Origin: Telopea speciosissima
Lineage: Eukaryota > Streptophyta > Magnoliopsida > Proteales > Proteaceae
Length of the DNA: 64,000 nucleotides
Assembly: GCF_018873765.1 (NCBI RefSeq)
Contig: NC_057921.1
Coordinates: 68,809,557 to 68,873,556, forward strand
Direction of reading: 5' to 3'
Shown piece after piece: positions 58,479 through 64,000 of this stretch. The notes under the pieces are model-generated. The model was not told where the DNA came from, did no database searches, and saw only the letters and a program-made list of their open reading frames with translations. The position numbers and the translations under genes were made by a program. Position 1 is the stretch's first letter. Every line of letters starts with the position of its first letter.

Positions 58479-60200
58479 TGAAATGACCTCGCTACACTAT
58501 TAAAAGATCATTTCGTTGCACTTGATTGGTGTGCTTCTCTTTGTTGATTGCTCAGAGAATTCTCTCCCATTTCATATAATAAGAATATATATATACATAC
58601 CCATTATTTACATGCCCTGTAATGACATTTTTTACTAGGCCCCACTCCCTTAGACTATGAATTGGGACATTGCTTAGCCCTCCCTCCTTGTTAACACTGA
58701 GATATATAGTGTCTGAATGACACCTCTATAGATGTATTTAAAACTTAGACAATTCTTGCTTCAAGGTGATTGTTGACTTGCCTATCCCCTGGTTACCCCG
58801 GGATACTGCCGAAGGCCTTGCATAACTGCATCCTCTATTTGGCATGCTATTTCAGCCTGCTCACATCCTTGCTACTCAGGCTTGTATTTCCCGTCTCTGC
58901 CTCTTGATATAGTCCCCCAGATTGACTGCCCCTTTTCTCTCTTTTTGATTCTTAATCATATATATCTTTATATCAAAATAATAAGTTAATTACAACAACA
59001 ATACCAATACAAGCAAAACAATGTGCATGCTAAAAAATAACTGATCGGTCATATACAGTCTTATAATTAATCAAAAATCAAATTGGGAGACAACTAACAC
59101 AGTGAAACAAACCATACCCTCCCCCCCCCCCCCCACCCCCACCCCAACCCCAACCCCAACCCCAACCCCAAATCTCAATCCACATGGACGAAGGGAATTA
59201 CTTCTTCATACATCATCAGTCCATCTCCGAACCTGAATAGAGCATATGCGAACCAGGAGGAAAAGTTAGTGCATGAAATGAAAAAAAGGAAGTTATGACA
59301 ATGCTGATCAGGATTTAATTAAGGACCGTGTTTCCCTCCATTCACTATGAATGGGATCTCATTCACCGCTGGGTGGGAGAGGACAAGAAAGGATATTGGA
59401 AGGATATTTTGGAACATACCAAAATTCTAACAGGGGTTTGTGAACCCTAGGATAATAGATGAACTGTCCGCTATGGATGGAGGGAAACTTACCCGACGAC
59501 AATTAAACACAGATATGAGAGAGAGAGAGAGAGAGAGAGTAGGTGTTCACAAAGAGATTGTCAAAGAAAGGTCTCAATCCCTTAATTAGGACCTTTACAT
59601 GACTATCAGTTTGTAGAGTTTGTTTTGGGCATTGAATAACCTTGTCAAGGGCCATGAGATTCCTCTTGTCTAGAGGATCTCATCCCTCTTATAGCTCTTG
59701 CCTAGTGAGGCTTAGACCGTGTTTGATATGCATTTTTGGAATGCATTTTAGATCCATTTTGCATTCTTGGATGATAAAAACAACTATTTTTATCATTTGA
59801 GAATGCGAAACCGATTTGAAATGCATACCAAACACAGTACTAAAATAATTTTCCTTTTCCCTCTTCCCCTCTTGGAAGGGCTTCCCCTCTTGGAAGGGGG
59901 TTGCCCAAAAAAAAGGGTCAATCCATGTTTTCCAAAGCCTTATTAATATTGTAAGTCTTTATTTATCTTAAAACCATATCAACCGCATCAAAACATGGTT
60001 ACTATTGAAAGGGCAAAACTTCCCCGTGATATCAAAGTGGGAAATCATTCCAATGAGAAGGTGGGAGACGGATTCATTCAATCGAAGACCTGTATTTTGT
60101 TAAGAGAGAGAATATCAATGTGGATCCCATGTGTATTATGGCCCGATTGCTTGATACACCCAATTACTTCCGAAGACATGAACAATAGCACAATTAATTA
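57490..60200. other. Intergenic between the MULE and the TAC1-like gene
   Basis: Contains a CT/AC compound microsatellite (58437-58478), a C-run followed by ACCCC(A/C) repeats (59119-59170), a GA run (59517-59540) and a small MITE (59715-59840). No coding sequence recognised, apart from a possible last TAC1 exon near 59245. Confidence 0.5.
59715..59840. mobile_element. Short MITE with GTGTTTGRTATGCATTT ends
   Basis: Left end ACCGTGTTTGATATGCATTT and right end AAATGCATACCAAACACAGT are near-perfect inverted repeats about 125 bp apart; the centre is a TTTTATC/GATAAAA hairpin. No ORF. Confidence 0.7.
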
Positions 60201-61551
60201 CTAAAGTATTATACCTTGAAGCAGGAACGATGATTCAGTTGGTGCGGCAGCATCTCCTCCTCCCATCTCAGGGTTCAGAATATTGAATCCAATAACTTTT
60301 TCTTCAAGCTCTGGATGGATTTTCTTCTTCAACATCCTCTTTATCAACTAGGCATGACAAAAACAAATACAAATCGGTTTAATAAGCATCATTTTTTCTT
60401 AGTTCAGGATCAATACTTGATGATATCAGTCGAGTCTAACATGAATGGAGACTCCCATGACCTGATGGAAACTTCCTTACTTGTTTAGAATTGAAGTTAA
60501 TTGATCATTTTTGGTGAAAGCTCGAATTCCAATTAGTCATGGAAAGTAAACTTAATTGATTATGTGACAAAAGAAAGAGCATCTGTGAGTCGAAAGAATG
60601 GCAGAGAGAGAGAGAGAGAACTTTACTCGGCGTACTTTTGTTATTCGAGGAGAATCGTGATCTGCCTCTGCCTTATGAGAAAGGAATTTCTTAGAGAAAG
60701 GTAGCGCGTGCTTCTTACGGCGGCAGCTCGGTTTCTCGAGGCGATCTTCCGCAGGCTGATGAAAAATGGTCGAGTACGAGTTCCCGGAATCGGCTTTAGT
60801 ATCTGTCTCTGCAGAGAACAGATCTGCGAGTGTTGTTCTACTATCTCCTTTCTCCTTCTTGTGATCAATCTCATCCTTAACCCAGCTTTCATGATCAGTT
60901 TCGATCTCTGCTGACTCCAGAAACCGTAGGAGAGGAGTATCAATGTCATCCTCAACCGTACTTGACAGATGATCAGGTTTGCTCTCTGAAGCTGAACTCG
61001 ACCACAATACCTTCTCGAATTCTCGTTTAAACACTTTACCAACAATAGGATTCAGTTCTTCGTCATTGTCGTCTTCTCTTTGTTCGACGAAATGTCCGTT
61101 TTGGCTGGGATCGAATCCGAACGTGCCGATTGACAGTAGGCCGTCTTTCCAGCCCTCGTGTACGTGAGGGAGGATAATGTGGTCCAGTAACGCGTCCGTG
61201 TCATTCCCACTTTTACCTGTTTTGCCCTTCGCATTCTCGCTTATTACCCCCTCTGCATATATATCAAGAGGAACACCGCATCAAGAACTCACTCACTCAC
61301 TCAAAAGTTTAAAATGGGAGAGAGATGACCACCAGATCGATTCAATGACCTTTTATGTCAGAAGGTGAATGACTGTCGTCCACGTTCAAGTGGAATTTCC
61401 GAGTCACCCAGTTGAAGATCTGCTGCAAAGGAAAACAAGAATAAGAAAATGACCAAACACGAGATTCAACAAAACATAAGGAAGGAGAAGAAAAGAAGTA
61501 GTTCTCCTCCGTGAATAAAAGGTGGTTTACATGAATTCCTCTTACCTTCAT
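60201..61551 (-). CDS. TAC1: TILLER ANGLE CONTROL 1-like protein (IGT family)
   Basis: Exons 61551-61546, 61419-61350, 61252-60627 and 60347-60201 give 282 residues. TAC1 proteins widen the angle of lateral branches and act opposite to LAZY proteins of the same family. Seen: MK, then IFNWVTRKFH (the conserved MKIFNWV start, split by intron 1 after two codons), TDALLDHIILP, GWKDGLLSIGTFGFD with the family IGT motif at residues 67-69, EELNPIVGKVF, TTLADLFSAETD, KKHALPFSKK, and RMLKKKIHPELEEKV. The C-terminal EAR-like motif of LAZY proteins is absent, as in TAC1. Intron 1 ends in CAGCAG, so both MKIFNW and MKQIFNW forms are possible. Exon 2's donor AAAG|GTCATT is weak. The last exon may read to TAG at 60201 (LLQGIIL) or splice at G|GTATAA near 60213. 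No key segment is missing. Confidence 0.88.
60603..60620. repeat. GA microsatellite beside TAC1 exon 3 donor
   Basis: (GA)n on the plus strand, i.e. a CT run on the transcribed sense, six bases inside intron 3 of the TAC1-like gene. Confidence 0.8.
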
Positions 61552-61959
61552 TATTCTCTGCAAGTTACCCAAGAAATGGAACACAGAAAAATCTCACTCA
61601 GGGAGGGAGTATGTGTGTGTGTATCTTAAGACTTTTGAAAATGTAAGCTAATTGTGAGGCGAGAGGTAGAAGACAGTTGAAGATGGCCAACTCAGTAGGA
61701 CCCGTATCTGATGAGAAGGTTGGCCCTCTAATAAGTTCAGGGTTGATTAGGTATCTGGTTAAATCATAAATAAGGAAGGTGATATAAAGGATGATCTTCA
61801 TAGAGATTTAAAACTGGATAGATGAAATGGAAAAGTGCGACTGGAGTATTGTGTGATTGACATATTCACTTTTAACTTAAAGAAAAAATTTATAAAACAA
61901 TCATACGACTAATTGTGTTAAATGATATAGAATATATGTTGGGTAATTAAGAAACATAA

Positions 61960-62345
61960 TTTAGATAAACTCAGTGTAACAAAGCTGAAGATGTTGAAAT
62001 GGATTTGTGGCAAAATTAGAAAAGATAAAGTAAGCAATGATCATATTAGAGCTGTTTTAGGAGTAGCTTCAATACATGATAAGCTACGAAAAAATCATTT
62101 AAGGTGACATAACCATGATCAATCGAGGCCTTTGGACGCCCTAGTACAGAGGAGTGATTTGATTTGGATTAAACAAATTAAAGAGCCAGTGCAAACTTAA
62201 AATGACCTTGAGAGAAATGATGAGGAAAGACATGCATAACATAGGCTTTGTTTCAATATTGCTTCGAATAGAGCTAATTGAAGGGCAATGTTCCATGTAG
62301 CTGACCCCATTTAGTTGGGATAAGCCTGAGTTGTTGTTGTATTTT
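61960..62345 (+). pseudogene. LINE 3' remnant near the TAC1-like promoter
   Basis: Plus-strand frame: VTKLKMLKWICGKIRKDKVS, NDHIRAVLGVASIHDKLRK, NHLR, a stop where Trp is usual, then RPLDALVQRSDLIWIKQIK and, with breaks, NRANWRAMFHVADPI, followed by LG and a TTGTTGTTG tail. It is the same LINE family as 13955-14285. It begins about 0.4 kb upstream of the TAC1-like ATG. Confidence 0.8.
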
Positions 62346-62349
62346 TTAA

Positions 62350-62537
62350 GGATCCAGATCTTCTACGACCCAGCTACCCGAGCGGCCATAGCGGCGTAGA
62401 CCATGTGAGGCATGCATTTACCGCCTTACCCCCACCCAAGCGCCTTGTTGAGCAAGGGTAAGACAGTCATTGCGTGCCTCATTGTGCCTACGTTGCTATG
62501 GCCGCTCGGACAGCTGCGCTGTAGAGGATCTGCTTCC
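62350..62537. mobile_element. Fold-back MITE with ~43-bp inverted ends
   Basis: The left arm contains CCCGAGCGGCCATAGCGGCG and the right arm CTATGGCCGCTCGGACAGCT; arms extend from GATC(T/C)TCTAC outward to inward CGTAG. The 188-bp unit is GC-rich in AT-rich surroundings and has no ORF. Confidence 0.75.
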
Positions 62538-64000
62538 ATTTTTTTAACCATGTATACTCTACCTGTTATGGAAGAAACCCATAAATAGTATGGGACATTG
62601 CTCACGTTTCTAGTACAAATATCTCATGGAAGATCCTTGGGAATAATAAATCCCATTGAGTAGAAGGGTAGAGAATTAAAAAATATTAAAAATAATTATG
62701 ACTTATCTCCTCCAGTTCTGTGCCCGGCCTAGTTTCCCAGTGCCTCTAATTAAGAGGGGGTAGACTCACCCAGGCAGAGTGTTTGAGCAGGGGTGGAATG
62801 GTCATTGCGCTCTCCTTGTTAGGTGTACTAGGTAATTGGGCAGGGCAGGGACCTGGGGGGGATAAAGATCCGTCAGGCGACGGGTTCAGCAATAGCATTT
62901 GGTCCCATCTATGGTTTGAGGAATCAGATTGTTATCGAACAATTTAGATTTTGATTCCAGTCGTTTCGAATTAATAGATTCATACTTCAATTTTAAGATT
63001 CAATATGATTCCAAACAATTCTACTTACTTGAACATTGGTTTTCATCACCACATAGGGGCGTAAGCCATTTTAGTACATGGTGGTGGCGTGGTGCATAGT
63101 AGAAGGTGCTATTTGTGACCGAAAAAAGAATTCTGAAAGATAACATGATCATTGCACCAAGACATAGAGGGGGATGAAATGACTGCCCTGCCCCCATGAA
63201 AGACGTTAATGACCACTCTATTAATGTTGTGGCACACACATCGTGCTGGTGCAGGAATGTTCCTGCTACAAGGCTGACAACCAAGGGTATTTTAATAATA
63301 AAACCTAGGAGGGTATTTATGAACCCAAAGAGGGAAGTGAATTATTCCATTTCCTTGACTGCCAGCCTTGTAGCATGAATGGTGTAACTTCGAAATCTTT
63401 TCCCTGGAGAACCCTCTCCTATAAAATTTATGGGAAAATGTTTTCTGTGAGGCTGCGCCCAAACACAGTGGGGAGCGAAATAATCACCCCGCCCCAAGAT
63501 GCTAGTGCACACTCATTGGCTATTGTGCGTGCATGGCTTAGTACTCACCCAAAGTATATATTTATATGGAAAAGTTTTCACATACGATCTAGTAAACCGT
63601 GTATGTGAAAGGTTCTCTCACAAAAAGTTGAAAAAATCATAAATCTCCACCCATTAATTAATGCTTTGAAACTCCCGCCCTCTCACATATACGGTTTACA
63701 CGACTATGTATGAAAACTTTCCCCATATATATATATATTTATATATTATATATATTTGGAGAGTTTGAAAAGACTCCTTCCTCCTTGAGGCAGGGAAAAT
63801 AAGCGTGTAGGAGAAGAAACCAGAAAGGGCTATGTCCCCGATAATCAAACTCTGTAAGAGATTTTCTTTTGACCATTAGCCTCTCGTCCTGTTGTAGCGG
63901 AACCCAAAACCCAAGAAAGTGAAGAGCATGGAGTGTTGGGTTTCCTGTCTCTTCTGTTCCCAAGCAAGCGCTTCGGATTCTTCTAAAAGCAGATATTGAT
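62538..64000. other. Right edge; no gene recognised
   Basis: Contains a GGGTGGAATGGTCATT segment (about 62790) related to that near 26.5 kb, an imperfect inverted pair around CAAGGCTGACA/TGCCAGCCTTGTAG (63270-63375), and an AT run (63725-63757). Short ORFs on both strands show no family features. Confidence 0.4.

Noticed and set aside
59119..59170. C-run and ACCCC repeats considered as functional G-quadruplex or telomere DNA
   Set aside because: Simple-sequence expansion in an intergenic region with no other supporting signal.
62350..62537. Hairpin considered as a microRNA precursor
   Set aside because: Arms are nearly perfectly paired and GC-rich as in a fold-back MITE; no evidence for a discrete microRNA duplex.
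1..64000. CRISPR arrays, operons, rRNA genes and functional tRNA genes
   Set aside because: None seen; tRNA-like boxes found at 15972-16138 and 46215-46310 belong to SINE-type repeats, and gene structure is plant nuclear.

Overview
The window is plant nuclear DNA: AT-rich, genes split by GT-AG introns, kilobase introns full of decayed transposons, many microsatellites, and proteins of typical angiosperm families. Protein content and an Au-type SINE fit a eudicot or other non-grass angiosperm; genus cannot be fixed from sequence alone. Most of the 64 kb is transposon-derived or featureless, and only about 6 kb is host coding sequence.

Host genes, left to right: (1) 1970-2750 (-), first coding exon of methionine gamma-lyase, with a TATA box; its second exon is not within the 1.97 kb left of it in the window. 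(2) 9503-21215 (-), a complete 8-exon EMB8-like alpha/beta hydrolase; its introns hold a gag-only Copia element, an Au SINE, a LINE remnant and MITE-like DNA. (3) 33128-44827 (+), a TBC-domain Rab GTPase-activating protein with five coding exons and a second, phase-matched alternative first exon at 32658-32956 that would give a membrane-anchored N terminus. (4) 46578-51013 (-), a complete 3-exon tail-anchored cytochrome b5. (5) 60201-61551 (-), a TAC1-type IGT-family gene (branch/tiller angle) with a six-base first coding exon and a tandem NAG acceptor.

Mobile DNA: the main element is a 5,984-bp Mutator-like element (MULE) at 51497-57480 with about 75-bp inverted ends and a perfect 9-bp target duplication, inserted 0.48 kb upstream of the cytochrome b5 start codon. 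It carries a broken transposase on the minus strand and, facing it, an intact plus-strand ORF for a small GRF-zinc-finger, coiled-coil, tail-anchored protein; an ~80-bp tandem array lies between their 3' ends. This recalls the convergent two-gene layout of maize MuDR, but with an unrelated second protein, and it is the best candidate here for an under-described system.

Other elements are two internally deleted Copia copies, one of them nested in a LINE, a TRIM-like element, LINE 3' remnants, SINEs, several MITE families and a GC-rich minisatellite at 23.22-23.65 kb. The 21.2-32.6 kb stretch has no recognisable host gene. The five host genes are unrelated in function and show no sign of a cluster; each is independently transcribed.
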